In this document: piece by piece, positions 1 to 9,140 of the stretch | How the letters are laid out: each line of letters opens with the position of its first letter | Position numbering within the stretch: position 1 is the stretch's first letter | Assembly: GCF_004115155.1 (NCBI RefSeq) | Contig: NZ_RDSM01000003.1 | Coordinates: 310,001-374,000 of the forward strand | Direction of reading: 5' to 3' | DNA: 64,000 bases | Source: Granulicella sibirica | Lineage (GTDB): Bacteria; Acidobacteriota; Terriglobia; Terriglobales; Acidobacteriaceae | Program-made: the position numbers and the translations under genes | Notes under the pieces: generated by a model | Told to the model about the DNA's origin: nothing | The model's input: the letters and a program-made list of their open reading frames with translations, nothing else | Database searches by the model: none

Positions 1-982
1 CCAGCGTGTCGTTGATGGACTTGAAGTGATTGAGATCAAGAAACAACACCGCAAACTTGGGTTCCACAGCCTCTGCGGAGGCATAATTCTCTTGTGCATT
101 CTCGATAGCCCATTCCAACTCCGTAATCAGGCGCAGCCGATTCGGCAGCTCCGTCAAGGCGTCTCGCGTCTTCTCTTCCGTGATATCCGATTGCGAGCCC
201 GTAAGCCGAATGGGAACACCTGCGGAGTCGCGCAGGGCAATGGCATGGCACGACATCCAGCGGGCCGTTCCATCCGTATGACGCATCCTGTAATCACACT
301 TCAAGACATCGAGGCCGCCTGCCAGGTACTCCTCGATCGCCTGCTCCACCGCCGATCGATCGGAAGCGATCATGCGCGAGAACCAGGCATCCTTTGTATT
401 CTCGAAGCCCTGTTCGCAGCCCAGCATCTCTTTCCAGCGTTCGGAGAAGTAGATACGATCCGTCCGCAGATCCCAGTCCCACAGGCCGTCTCGCGAAGCC
501 TTCGAGGCAAGCGCATACCGCTCTTCGCTTCGCACCAGCGCGGTCTCAGCGCGCTTCCTGGTAAGTTGTGTTCGAATTCGCGCGAGCGCTACCTTATAGT
601 CGACAGGCTTAGTGATGTAGTCGCTCGCTCCGTCTTCTAGTGCCTCGCTGATCTTGTCGCTGCTGGCGACTGCTGTAACCATGATGACGGGAAGCATCTG
701 CGTCGCGACATTCCCACGCAGCGCTTTGAGAACCTCTGTACCGCTCATCTCCGGCATCATCTGATCGAGCAGCACAAGATCAAAGGCTATCTCCCGGATC
801 AACTTCAGCGCTTCCGCTCCACTTGAGGCAACGTGAACAGTAAATCCGGTCCTCGTCAATCGCCTGGAAAGCATGTCAAGATTCAACGGTTCGTCGTCCA
901 CGACGAGAAGCACGCCTGCGTTCTCTGGGGCTGGCTTATTATTTGATTCCGCTGCTCGTACGTTTGTGACTGGGACTGCCAT
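1..982 (-). CDS. Response regulator with PAS and GGDEF domains (3' end outside window)
   Basis: I translated this frame by hand from the ATG at 982; it stays open to the window edge (327 codons visible). Residues 22-140 are a receiver domain: acidic pair Asp29-Asp30, phospho-acceptor Asp73 in LVLLDQMMPEMSG, and Lys125 in the TKP motif. Residues about 150-268 are a PAS/PAC fold (DGLWDWDLRTDRIYFS, then a PAC-like HTDGTARWMS stretch). From about 273 a GGDEF domain begins (RDALTELPNR, FLDLNHFKSINDTL) and is cut before the GGDEF motif itself. The likely role is phosphorylation-controlled cyclic-di-GMP synthesis in the cytoplasm. Whether the active site is intact, and whether an EAL domain follows, cannot be seen. 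The start is the only ATG in frame close to the receiver domain; the Shine-Dalgarno signal is weak. No link to the neighbouring hydrolases is evident. Confidence 0.85.
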   Translation of the reverse strand, partial: MAVPVTNVRAAESNNKPAPENAGVLLVVDDEPLNLDMLSRRLTRTGFTVHVASSGAEALKLIREIAFDLVLLDQMMPEMSGTEVLKALRGNVATQMLPVIMVTAVASSDKISEALEDGASDYITKPVDYKVALARIRTQLTRKRAETALVRSEERYALASKASRDGLWDWDLRTDRIYFSERWKEMLGCEQGFENTKDAWFSRMIASDRSAVEQAIEEYLAGGLDVLKCDYRMRHTDGTARWMSCHAIALRDSAGVPIRLTGSQSDITEEKTRDALTELPNRLRLITELEWAIENAQENYASAEAVEPKFAVLFLDLNHFKSINDTL

Positions 983-1171
983 GCATCGAATTTTTCACAT
1001 CGGGGATTCCAGCTGAATCCCACAAGTGATGTATGCACAAAGACGAAAGTCACCTAACCCTTCTGGCAAAGCGATACGAGAACGCAGCGGGATTTTGTCA
1101 ACGCGGAGAAGGAAAGCGCCTCGGCAGGTTTTCAGGTGCTCGTCCTCCATCCATCGGATTTGTCCGGCACA

Positions 1172-2380
1172 TCAATGGGAAAGACATAGAATCACGGACC
1201 CATGACGTGGAACAGTGAACGGCGTGGAATCGGAGATTGGCCCCAGCTCCTTTGCCATCCATATATCCCGTGCATTCCAGCCCTTGGCCGCCCCTGCCTG
1301 TTCGAGATGCAACGATATGCCTCGAAGGTAGGCGCGTTGCTCGCCGAAGTTGAAGATCGCGAGTGCTTTGCTGCCGTCCGCTAGAGGACGAGCCCATATC
1401 TCGATTGGGCCTTCGGCGAAGATCCGGTCGGCTTCCTTACCCAGGCGATCCTGATCGATCGCGATGATCTCTCGATTAGTGAGGATCGACGTGATCTCCG
1501 GAGTGAGCTGTGAGAGATTGTTTCCGGCTAGAAGCGGGGCCGCAAGCATCGCCCACATGCCCATGTGGGTGCGGTTTTCATCGAGTGTCAGCTTGCCGTT
1601 GCCGATCTCAAGCATGTCAGGATCATTCCAATGGCCGGGACCCGCATATCTGGCGAGACCCGCCTGTTCGCGCCCTATGAGCGAGATGCGATCGAATGTC
1701 GGAGTAATGTCGCCCGTGGTGCGCCAGAGGTTTGCTCCAACCTCAGGGCCCCATTGCCAAACGGAATCGAACCCATACTGGCATAGGCTGTATACAATCG
1801 GCCGTCCGCTCCTGAGCAGCGCCTGATGCATTCTCTCGTACGCGTCGCGCATCATCTTATATTGATGCACCATCGCTTCCGCGCTGTCCCCTGAGTAGGC
1901 CTGGCGCATGACCTTGTTATGAAAGCTGCAAAGATCGTACTTGAGGTAGTCGATTCCCCAGGAGGCAAACAGTTCTGCATCCTGATCCTCGTGACCTAAA
2001 CTACCTTCGAAGCGAGCGCAGGTCTGAGGACCCGGAGAACTATAGATGCCCAGCTTCAAGCCCTTGCCGTGGACATAGTCGGCCAGTGCCTTCATGTCTG
2101 GAAACTTGGCATTGGTGTGAAGAACACCATTTGCGTCCCGGCTGCCCTCCCAGGTGTCATCGATATTGAGGTAGACATAGCCCGCATCCCGCATCCCGGA
2201 GGAAACGAGAAGATCTGCAGCCTGGCGAATATCCTTGTCCGTTACCTTCTCTGCAAACCAGTTCCACGAGTTCCATCCCATGGGTGGTGTCGCCGCGAGG
2301 AGCGGAGCGGGTCTCTCTTGTGACAAGGCAACAGACGTCAGGATGGAGAGAATAAGAGCTGCGACGATACTTGGGCGCAC
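1172..2380 (-). CDS. Secreted GH27 alpha-galactosidase-like glycosidase
   Basis: 402 aa with a Sec signal peptide (residues 1-20, cleavage likely after ALS). The GH27 barrel begins at PPMGWNSWNWF (32-42). LNIDDTW (71-77) and the nucleophile motif YLKYDLC (Asp149) follow, and the acid/base motif is WNDPDML (Asp253/Asp255). A C-terminal beta-sandwich ends the protein. The family removes terminal alpha-galactose (or alpha-N-acetylgalactosamine or beta-L-arabinopyranose) from oligo- and polysaccharides, probably in the periplasm. It is the last gene of a minus-strand run (receptor, GH27, GH28, GH27); only 11 bp separate it from the GH28 gene, so they are very likely co-transcribed. The exact sugar cannot be told from sequence. 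Confidence 0.88.
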   Translation of the reverse strand: MRPSIVAALILSILTSVALSQERPAPLLAATPPMGWNSWNWFAEKVTDKDIRQAADLLVSSGMRDAGYVYLNIDDTWEGSRDANGVLHTNAKFPDMKALADYVHGKGLKLGIYSSPGPQTCARFEGSLGHEDQDAELFASWGIDYLKYDLCSFHNKVMRQAYSGDSAEAMVHQYKMMRDAYERMHQALLRSGRPIVYSLCQYGFDSVWQWGPEVGANLWRTTGDITPTFDRISLIGREQAGLARYAGPGHWNDPDMLEIGNGKLTLDENRTHMGMWAMLAAPLLAGNNLSQLTPEITSILTNREIIAIDQDRLGKEADRIFAEGPIEIWARPLADGSKALAIFNFGEQRAYLRGISLHLEQAGAAKGWNARDIWMAKELGPISDSTPFTVPRHGSVILCLSH

Positions 2381-2391
2381 GAGTTGCCTTT

Positions 2392-3807
2392 CTAGTGAAT
2401 GGACGTGGCGGAGAGCCCAGGGCGCCCCGCCGTTCCCTTGAAGTGCTCCAGCTTGAGGCCCGTCACGTTCTGAGCTTCGAGTGCATAACTGAAAGAGTCA
2501 CTCGGATGGACACCCCATCGCGCGCTGCAATTCCGAATGACCGCGCCCTGCACATTCCGGAAGAAATACGCGGGGGTGTCGTGCTTCTCCAGCCCGCCTG
2601 GCTCGTGCATCGGGTCATCTGCCCGTGTGGGACGGTTATCAAAGAAGCCGCCGGGATACTGCGTCCACCGGTCGATCTCGACCGAGCAGTCTTCCAGGAG
2701 AACGTCTCTCACCGGCATCTCAGGATGCGCATCGATTCTGAAGCTGTTCTCCGCGACACCATGCACCCTCTTGAAGCGGATATCGCTGAGCGAACCCGTC
2801 TTTCCATCTTTCGTCCTCGGCCATACCGTTACCGATGCAGCCTCTCCCCAGCCCCACCAGCGCGCGGCGTGGTGTTGCGCAAGGAATTCGATATCGCGGA
2901 ACTCCACGTCACTCACGTTGCCCGGCTGACGATGCGTAATCGTTGGTCCGCGGCCCCCTGAGACAATGCGGCAACGTTCAAAGAGAATCTTCGAAACATC
3001 GCCAAACGTCTCGGTTCCGATCTTGAGCCCGCTGTCCCGGCAGACGACAGAGCAATCGCGCACGGTGATGTTGTGTGCTGCTCCGAAGTCTTCATCCGTC
3101 TGCTCGCCCGCCTTGATCACGATGCCGTCATCCGCGCAGACCAGATCACAGTTCTTGATCTCCATGTCCCGGCAGCGGTCAGGATCCATTCCGTCGCAGT
3201 TTGGAACATCGAGATAGTTGCGAATGCGAACGCCATCCACAAGAACGTGCTCACATCCAAGCGTATGAAGACCCCATTCCGGAGAATGGCCGAAAGAGAT
3301 ACCGGAGATCTCGAGGCCTTTACAGCCGATGAGATGAAACATCTTCGGCCTGAAAGACAGTGGCTCCCAGCGTTCATAGACAGGCGAATAGTCTCCCATG
3401 AACTTCATTCCCTGCCCGTCTACGTGGCCGCTGCCGCTGATCTTCAGGTTACTTGCTCCATCGGCATTGATCACTCCCTTATTCCTCTTCGGGAAATAGT
3501 CAGCCTGCCGCGGACTTGCGAGTAGAACACCGTCATCCGCAAGATGAAGATCGACGTTGCTCTTCAGCATGAGCGCGCCCACTAAGAAGCGCTTCCCGCC
3601 CGGTACGAGAACACGTCCTCCGCCAGCGGCCGACACGCGGTCGATAGCCTGCTGGATGGGCTTTGTATCCAGCACGATACCATCTCCAACGGCTCCAAGG
3701 GACAGAACGTTGATCTCGAGTGCCGAGCCGGATTGTGCAAACGATGGCATCCAGCTAAGTCCGGCGACAGAGAGTGAGCTGAAGAGGAACGACCTGCGAG
3801 TGGCCAT
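2392..3807 (-). CDS. Exported GH28-family (polygalacturonase-like) enzyme
   Basis: 471 aa. The N-terminus (TRRSFLFSS, then a hydrophobic stretch to FAQ at 25) looks like a Tat signal. Residues 34-100 are the usual start of the right-handed beta-helix (LSLGAVGDG...DTKPIQQAID). Two of the GH28 catalytic motifs are readable: NCDGMD (Asp205/Asp208) and ADDG (Asp226-Asp227). The classical GHG and RIK motifs are not recognisable; the region reads RDSGLKIGTE instead, so this is a divergent subgroup. Pectin or rhamnogalacturonan backbone hydrolysis is the family role, and xylogalacturonan-type or exo-activities are possible. It sits between two GH27 genes in the same operon, which suggests a galactose-decorated pectic substrate. 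Confidence 0.82.
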   Translation of the reverse strand: MATRRSFLFSSLSVAGLSWMPSFAQSGSALEINVLSLGAVGDGIVLDTKPIQQAIDRVSAAGGGRVLVPGGKRFLVGALMLKSNVDLHLADDGVLLASPRQADYFPKRNKGVINADGASNLKISGSGHVDGQGMKFMGDYSPVYERWEPLSFRPKMFHLIGCKGLEISGISFGHSPEWGLHTLGCEHVLVDGVRIRNYLDVPNCDGMDPDRCRDMEIKNCDLVCADDGIVIKAGEQTDEDFGAAHNITVRDCSVVCRDSGLKIGTETFGDVSKILFERCRIVSGGRGPTITHRQPGNVSDVEFRDIEFLAQHHAARWWGWGEAASVTVWPRTKDGKTGSLSDIRFKRVHGVAENSFRIDAHPEMPVRDVLLEDCSVEIDRWTQYPGGFFDNRPTRADDPMHEPGGLEKHDTPAYFFRNVQGAVIRNCSARWGVHPSDSFSYALEAQNVTGLKLEHFKGTAGRPGLSATSIH

Positions 3808-3834
3808 GCGGCCTCCTGATACTGGTTGAAACGG

Positions 3835-5199
3835 CTAGGGCTTGAGCTCAAGGAGAATGCAGCTATGAGGAGGCAATGTCACGTTGATGGCGTCCGAGCG
3901 TCCGCGCTCCTCGTTCGACCACACTTCCCTGCTGCTATAGGTGGCGGAAGGCAGATTGTAGAACGCATACGAACGTGCGATCGTCTTATCTTTGTCGTTC
4001 AGGTTGAACAGCGCAAGATATCGGATAGCTCCCCTACCCACAGCCGTCCACGCCACTGTGTCTCCTTCGCGGGCGACCTGCCGCTGGTCATGAGCGAACT
4101 GATTGACGTCAAGTACATCCCGATTCGTAAGGAGACTCGTTGTCCAGGCATCAAGACGGGTAAGGTTGGCACCGATAATAAGAGGAGAACGCATGATCGA
4201 CCAAAGGGTGAACATCATCCTCTGTTCGGATTGGGTCAAGCGCGTCTCGCGTGCGTCGCCATCGCCTGGCTCCGGTCCAAGATACCCTAGTGGAAGCATG
4301 TCTGCGTCCGGCCATGTACCCGCGCGGGCGAAAGGCGCCCATGCTGCGGCGAGCTCGAACTGATCGTGCACACTTCTCGGCGCATGCCTCGCATTCTTCC
4401 AGTAGTCCCAAAGATCATCGGAGATCCGCCACATCTGCGCGTACGGGATAATCTCCTGCGCGATACTCGGAGAAACCGGACCAGGCGACAAGCTGAGAAG
4501 GATAGGACGGCCGCTCTTGACAATAGCGTTGTGGATCATGCGGATCTCTGTCGGCTTATAGGGATGGTCCGAGATGCAATCCACCTTAATGAAGTCGACG
4601 CCCCAACCAGCATACTGCGCGAGGAGAGCGTCATACCAGGCCTGCCCGGCAGGGGTATCGCGAACACCCCAATTCGTAGGATCCCACGGGCATGGATCGT
4701 TTGTATCGGCGGCATCGCGTGCATGAAAGTCGCTTCCCGCTACCGGAAGGTTCTGTTTGACGGCTTCGCGGGGAATGCCTCTGACAATGTGAATACCGAA
4801 CTTCAGACCCTGCGAGTGAACGTACTCTCCGAGCGCCCGAAATCCTTCATTCCGGCCGTCGATGATGGCCGATGGAAACCGCCCCGGCACAGGATTGTAG
4901 CGGCCGTTCGCATCGATCTCATACTCGACCTTATCCGGTGTCTTGAGGTCATGCGGATTCTTGAGGAACCAGCCCTCATCGATCACAGCATACTGCCATC
5001 CGAACGGCTTCAGGGTCTTTGCAAGGACCTTCACGTTATCGCGAAATTGCGGCTCGGTGATGGTCAGCCCGTAGGCATCCCAGCTGTTCCAGCCCAGTGG
5101 AGGATGAGCGGCAATCTCGGTGGACGCGCCACCCTGCGCCGTCGAGGAACGTGCCGCTCCGAGAAGCAGCACTAAGAAAAGCGCCAAACGATAGTGCAA
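3835..5199 (-). CDS. Secreted GH27-like glycosidase, second paralog
   Basis: 454 aa with a Sec signal peptide (about 1-21, cleavage near STAQ). HPPLGWNSWDAYG (32-44) is the GH27 entry motif; VIDEGWF (72-78) follows. The nucleophile lies in DFIKVDCIS (Asp207) and the acid/base region reads TWPDADMLPLG (Asp298/Asp300), where the usual NDPDM is changed to PDADM. It is about 50 residues longer than the downstream GH27, with extra loops at 80-175. The change of motif and the length suggest a different glycone or linkage from the other GH27 enzyme. It lies 27 bp upstream of the GH28 gene and 80 bp downstream of the receptor stop codon, with a strong hairpin in that gap. Confidence 0.82.
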   Translation of the reverse strand: MHYRLALFLVLLLGAARSSTAQGGASTEIAAHPPLGWNSWDAYGLTITEPQFRDNVKVLAKTLKPFGWQYAVIDEGWFLKNPHDLKTPDKVEYEIDANGRYNPVPGRFPSAIIDGRNEGFRALGEYVHSQGLKFGIHIVRGIPREAVKQNLPVAGSDFHARDAADTNDPCPWDPTNWGVRDTPAGQAWYDALLAQYAGWGVDFIKVDCISDHPYKPTEIRMIHNAIVKSGRPILLSLSPGPVSPSIAQEIIPYAQMWRISDDLWDYWKNARHAPRSVHDQFELAAAWAPFARAGTWPDADMLPLGYLGPEPGDGDARETRLTQSEQRMMFTLWSIMRSPLIIGANLTRLDAWTTSLLTNRDVLDVNQFAHDQRQVAREGDTVAWTAVGRGAIRYLALFNLNDKDKTIARSYAFYNLPSATYSSREVWSNEERGRSDAINVTLPPHSCILLELKP

Positions 5200-5236
5200 C
5201 CTGAACTCCTCGCGTTTTCAAACGAAGGTGAGAGAT

Positions 5237-5267
5237 ACCCGGTGCACACGAGCCGTGCACACCGGGT
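5237..5267 (-). terminator. Intercistronic hairpin after the TonB receptor gene
   Basis: ACCCGGTG (5237-5244) pairs perfectly with CACCGGGT (5260-5267), and the loop can form a further CACG/CGTG stem. No T-run follows on the minus strand, so a full intrinsic terminator is unlikely. It may stabilise the receptor message or reduce read-through into the hydrolase genes. Confidence 0.5.
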
Positions 5268-5279
5268 GGAGGAGAGCTG

Positions 5280-8200
5280 TTAGAAGGTTATCTTCGCGGC
5301 TATCTGGAGAAGTCGAGCGTCATTGGCCGTCGTCGTAATGCGGCCGAACGTTGAACTCGAACTGATCGAGGTGCTGGGATTCGAATAGTTGGGATGGTTG
5401 AGAGCGTTGAAAGCTTCCCCTCGAATCTCCAGTTGCGAGCGCTCAAAGACCGGGAAGTGTTTGCTGATCGCAACATCGACGTTCGCAAATCCGGGTCCAC
5501 GCGCCTGCAGCGGGGCCTCGTTGCCAAATGTGCCAAGCGGCTGCAGGGCATAGGCAGAAGCGTTGATCCAGAGCGGCTTCACACCTGCGGCAGGGAAGAA
5601 ATTCTTCGAGTAGAAGCTCTGCCCCGGAACAAGGTTTGGACGGTCCTGGCCGATCGCCGTCAGAGAACGATCCGTGCCATCGTTCACCGTGTAAGGCATC
5701 CCGGTGCGGTACGTAATGAGCGGGCTCACCTGCCAGGCGCCAAGAGCATAGTTCAGCGAAGACTGACGAAGCTTGGGCGTCGTTGCCACGCCGGAGATAG
5801 TGAGGTTATGCGTCGTGTCGAAGTTGCAGTTGCCATACTCTGCGGCATGGTTGTTCGGATCCTGCGCGGGTGGCGTATTGTCGCCGGTGTAGTTCTCGTT
5901 CGATAGGCAATGGGACCATGTGTAATTCATCAGCATGGAAAAGTTGTTGGCAAAGCGATGGTTGACCGTCGCGATGACACCGTTGAAGTTTGCCATCCCA
6001 TAGTCAGCCGTACCACTGAACGCCCCATAACGGGTGCCGGCAGTAGTGTTGCTGGCAATGGCAGCGCGATAGAGAACATAGCGCTGTGAGGTGTTATTCG
6101 TCGTGGCAGCTGCGCCTGCCGGGGTGGGTGCGGGTGTCGCATAGTTATACGGCTGGAAACCCCAGAGGTGAATTGTGCTCGTGCCGATATAACTGACCGA
6201 TGCAAGCCAGTTCGTCGAAAGCTGATTCTGATAGCTGACGTTGTACTGATGCATATACGTTCTGCGGAGATTGCTTGGATAGTAGCCCGTGGAGACGTTG
6301 GTCGCAGGGAAAGCAGCTGTACTTGGAGCCGGATACTGCGTCGGATACGGATTGCCACCCGCGATCTTCTTCCAGGGATTGTCGAACGACTTGACCGTGT
6401 CCGTCTGGTTGGTGGAGTTGTCCACGGTGAAGGACTGCGCGGAGGCGTTCGGCGAGTTCCCCGGGAAGCCCGAATCGTAATAGAGTTCCGGCGCCTCGAA
6501 GGTCAACGTGTAGGAACCGCGCAGGCTGGATCTCCCGTTGCCTTGCGGATCGAAGGCGAAGCCGGCCCGTGGCGAGAAGTTCGTGTAGCGTGTGTTGATA
6601 AAGCCCGGCTTCACACCCTTGTCACCATAGAAGACGATCCCGGCCGGAGCATTTGGGTAGGCGGTCGAGACGGCATTGGACGCGAACGCCGTAGGACTGA
6701 ACTCCCCACCAATATTGTTCTTCTCATATTCCGGAAACCACGGCTCCCACCGCAGGCCGGCGTTGATCGTCAGCTTTTTGTTGGCATGCCATGTGTCCTG
6801 CGCGTAGTAACCGAAGTAGTTGTACCGAAGATGCGCCGCCGCGCCCGGTCCAAAGCCCTGCGAAAAGGTATTGGGAGCCCCGAGGAGAAGATCGGCAAGC
6901 CCGAGACCCGAGTAGGAAGCATTGAAGGTGAACTGGCCATTCTCCGTGTTCAGACCGGCCAGGTTCAGCTCTTCATGAATGTAGTCGAAACCAACCTGAA
7001 CGAAGTGGCTCCCTTTTTGAATGGAGAGGTCGTCAGCCACCTGGTAGTGGTTCGTCACATAGTGGGTTGGGGCGCAGCTTCCGCACGAAGCCGTGAAGGC
7101 TCCGCTCACATTCAGATAAATGTAGTTTGGGACGGAAGAGTAAACATTCGATCCCAGGGTAGCGGGCGAGATAAGGTCTCCCGGCGCTCCACGTGCGATG
7201 GCCAGGCGGGTGACCGTTCCGCGCAAAGCATTGTTCATGCTGGGCGAGATCGAAAAGTTGTCGCCAAGTGTGAGATATTTGCCTCGATCCTTCAGGCCGG
7301 GGTTGATCGCATTCAGCAGATTCCCGTTGAAGAGCGACTTCTGGTAATAGTTCGTCATGAAGTAGCGCGCAAAGACGCTGTGCCGTGAGCTGAGGTTGTA
7401 ATCGAGACGGCCGATCCACTGATTCTCATCCTGCGGCGCAGGGACAGAGTACGAGATGAGACCAGCGGCATTCTGCGTCTGTGTTGTTGGCAGGTACTTC
7501 ATCAAAGCGACGGCTGCGGGACTGAACAGCGAGGGATTGATCGTTGCCGTACATGCCGTCGCGTTATAGGTGAAGCCCGCGGAGGCCAGCAGAGTAGGAC
7601 AGGTGTTCGTCGCGCTCAGGCTCCGTTGGTACTGAAGATATGGTGTGAAGTTGCCTGCGAGCATTGCAGGCGTCGGTACGAAGGAGGATGTACTGGCTGG
7701 GGCAATTCTCAAGGCTGTGTGCTGGTATCCGCCGAAAAAGAACAGCTTGTCGTGAAGGATCGGACCGCCAAAGTATCCGCCAAACTGGTTCCGCTTAAGG
7801 TCCGTATAGCCGTTGATACGATTATTCGCATTCGCGTAGCTGTTGCGGAGGAACTCGAACACTCCGCCATGCCATTGATTGCTGCCGGACTTGGTGACAA
7901 TGTTGACGGCGGCGCTTGGATGCACTCCGTACTGGGCCGACATTCCCGTCGTCTGCACGCTGAACTCCTGCAGCGCATCCGGAAACGGGAAAGGCATATT
8001 TACATTCGAAAACGAATCGTTGTGATCGCCGCCGTCCAGGAGAAAATTGATCTGGTTCCCCTGGCCGCCCGCGACGGCAATGTTCAGCGCTCCCCCGATC
8101 GCACTCGTGCCCGTGCTGCCATAGCTCTTGGTGCTGGTCATGTTGCCATTGGTTGTCGGTGCGGAAGCCCCGGAGAGCAGTACAAGGTTTGCGGCATTGC

Positions 8201-8693
8201 GCCCGTTGAGGGGCAGATCGACCACCCTCGACTGGTCGACGACCGTCGAGATCGAAGTCTCTTCCGTCTGAACCTGCGCCGCTGTTCCGTTCACCGTAAC
8301 GGTCGTGTCCGTGGAGCCTACGGTGAGGGGAGCATCGACCTCTGCATCGTTCGAGACCTCAAGCACGATTCCGGTGCGACTGTAGGACTGGAAACCCGGA
8401 GCCGATACCTTCACGGTGTAGGCCCCGACGGGAAGGTTCGGCAGAACGTAGCCACCGTTGTCGCCCGTCACGGCAGTCACCGTCGCACCCGATTCGATCT
8501 GGGTGGCGATCACCGTTGCTCCGCCGACGAGCGCGCCGGTCGTGTCGGTCACCGTGCCGTGCATCTTGGCCGACGAGACGGCCTGCCCGAACAGGACGTG
8601 AGCCGGCGTGGCCGCGGATCCCAGGACCGCGAGCCCCGCCATAAGAAGTACCCGTCCGGTCAGCGCGAAGGGATGGTTCAGTTGAATCTTCAT
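5280..8693 (-). CDS. Oar-type TonB-dependent outer-membrane receptor
   Basis: 1137 aa. The open frame extends further upstream, but the ATG at 8693 has a strong Shine-Dalgarno (GGAGG six bases before) and starts a proper signal peptide (MKIQLNHPFALTGRVLL), so I use it. Residues about 43-125 are a carboxypeptidase-regulatory-like beta-sandwich (GTVTDTTGALVGGATV, LPVGAYTVKVSAPGF). A plug domain with the LPLNGRNAANLVLLSG motif follows, then a long beta-barrel ending in phenylalanine, as outer-membrane proteins do. In this phylum such proteins play the part of SusC-like importers of oligosaccharides. As first gene before GH27/GH28 enzymes it probably imports galactose-containing pectic fragments; the substrate is inferred from context only. 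Confidence 0.88.
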   Translation of the reverse strand: MKIQLNHPFALTGRVLLMAGLAVLGSAATPAHVLFGQAVSSAKMHGTVTDTTGALVGGATVIATQIESGATVTAVTGDNGGYVLPNLPVGAYTVKVSAPGFQSYSRTGIVLEVSNDAEVDAPLTVGSTDTTVTVNGTAAQVQTEETSISTVVDQSRVVDLPLNGRNAANLVLLSGASAPTTNGNMTSTKSYGSTGTSAIGGALNIAVAGGQGNQINFLLDGGDHNDSFSNVNMPFPFPDALQEFSVQTTGMSAQYGVHPSAAVNIVTKSGSNQWHGGVFEFLRNSYANANNRINGYTDLKRNQFGGYFGGPILHDKLFFFGGYQHTALRIAPASTSSFVPTPAMLAGNFTPYLQYQRSLSATNTCPTLLASAGFTYNATACTATINPSLFSPAAVALMKYLPTTQTQNAAGLISYSVPAPQDENQWIGRLDYNLSSRHSVFARYFMTNYYQKSLFNGNLLNAINPGLKDRGKYLTLGDNFSISPSMNNALRGTVTRLAIARGAPGDLISPATLGSNVYSSVPNYIYLNVSGAFTASCGSCAPTHYVTNHYQVADDLSIQKGSHFVQVGFDYIHEELNLAGLNTENGQFTFNASYSGLGLADLLLGAPNTFSQGFGPGAAAHLRYNYFGYYAQDTWHANKKLTINAGLRWEPWFPEYEKNNIGGEFSPTAFASNAVSTAYPNAPAGIVFYGDKGVKPGFINTRYTNFSPRAGFAFDPQGNGRSSLRGSYTLTFEAPELYYDSGFPGNSPNASAQSFTVDNSTNQTDTVKSFDNPWKKIAGGNPYPTQYPAPSTAAFPATNVSTGYYPSNLRRTYMHQYNVSYQNQLSTNWLASVSYIGTSTIHLWGFQPYNYATPAPTPAGAAATTNNTSQRYVLYRAAIASNTTAGTRYGAFSGTADYGMANFNGVIATVNHRFANNFSMLMNYTWSHCLSNENYTGDNTPPAQDPNNHAAEYGNCNFDTTHNLTISGVATTPKLRQSSLNYALGAWQVSPLITYRTGMPYTVNDGTDRSLTAIGQDRPNLVPGQSFYSKNFFPAAGVKPLWINASAYALQPLGTFGNEAPLQARGPGFANVDVAISKHFPVFERSQLEIRGEAFNALNHPNYSNPSTSISSSSTFGRITTTANDARLLQIAAKITF

Positions 8694-9140
8694 GGTGCCT
8701 CCAAAATTGCGTCCAGCTAAGAGAAAACTTCCGGTCCTTGAGTTCACGGCAAAGGTGACCCCGCGTCTCCGGCTCCAGACCGCTCGATCTCCCGGGCTCT
8801 GACGCGGCATGCGGTCAAGAAGTGGGAACTTGCAGCCGGAAACACGGACCTGTTCTCCAGCCCACGAAGCTTCCATTCTCACGAAGACGAGAGGCAAGTG
8901 AATTTACGGTAAGGGATGCACTTCTCACCGCTAAACTACCCAATCCATTCACCGTGATTCCGCCGGACAGAGGTGAAACGCCTCCGAGCCAGCCGAATTC
9001 CCAAGGACGCCACTCGGTGAGCGTAAAACGCCCTACGTGCGCCAAACAGCCCCGTAGACCGTGAGAAACCCACGTTCTCACCGTAAGAAGGGTGACTGGA
9101 AGCCCCTTTTGAAAATGGTATCCTTTCCAAGGACGTCCCA
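8694..9140. promoter_or_regulatory. Divergent control region with repeated GTGAGAA boxes
   Basis: This 447-bp gap separates the receptor (minus) from the membrane regulator (plus). The heptamer TTCTCAC or its complement GTGAGAA occurs at 8877-8883, 8932-8938, 9061-9067 and 9075-9081; the last two form an inverted repeat (10-bp arms 9058-9067 and 9075-9084, one mismatch). Related sequences (TTCACCGTGA at 8948-8957, CGGTGAG at 9015-9021) lie between. I see no convincing small gene here; the short frames on both strands lack ribosome-binding sites. The boxes are good candidates for binding by the regulator encoded at 9141. Confidence 0.5.

Noticed and set aside
1033..1218. 61-codon plus-strand frame between the GGDEF gene and GH27
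   Set aside because: It overlaps the end of the GH27 gene on the other strand, has no Shine-Dalgarno and no similarity to anything I recognise.
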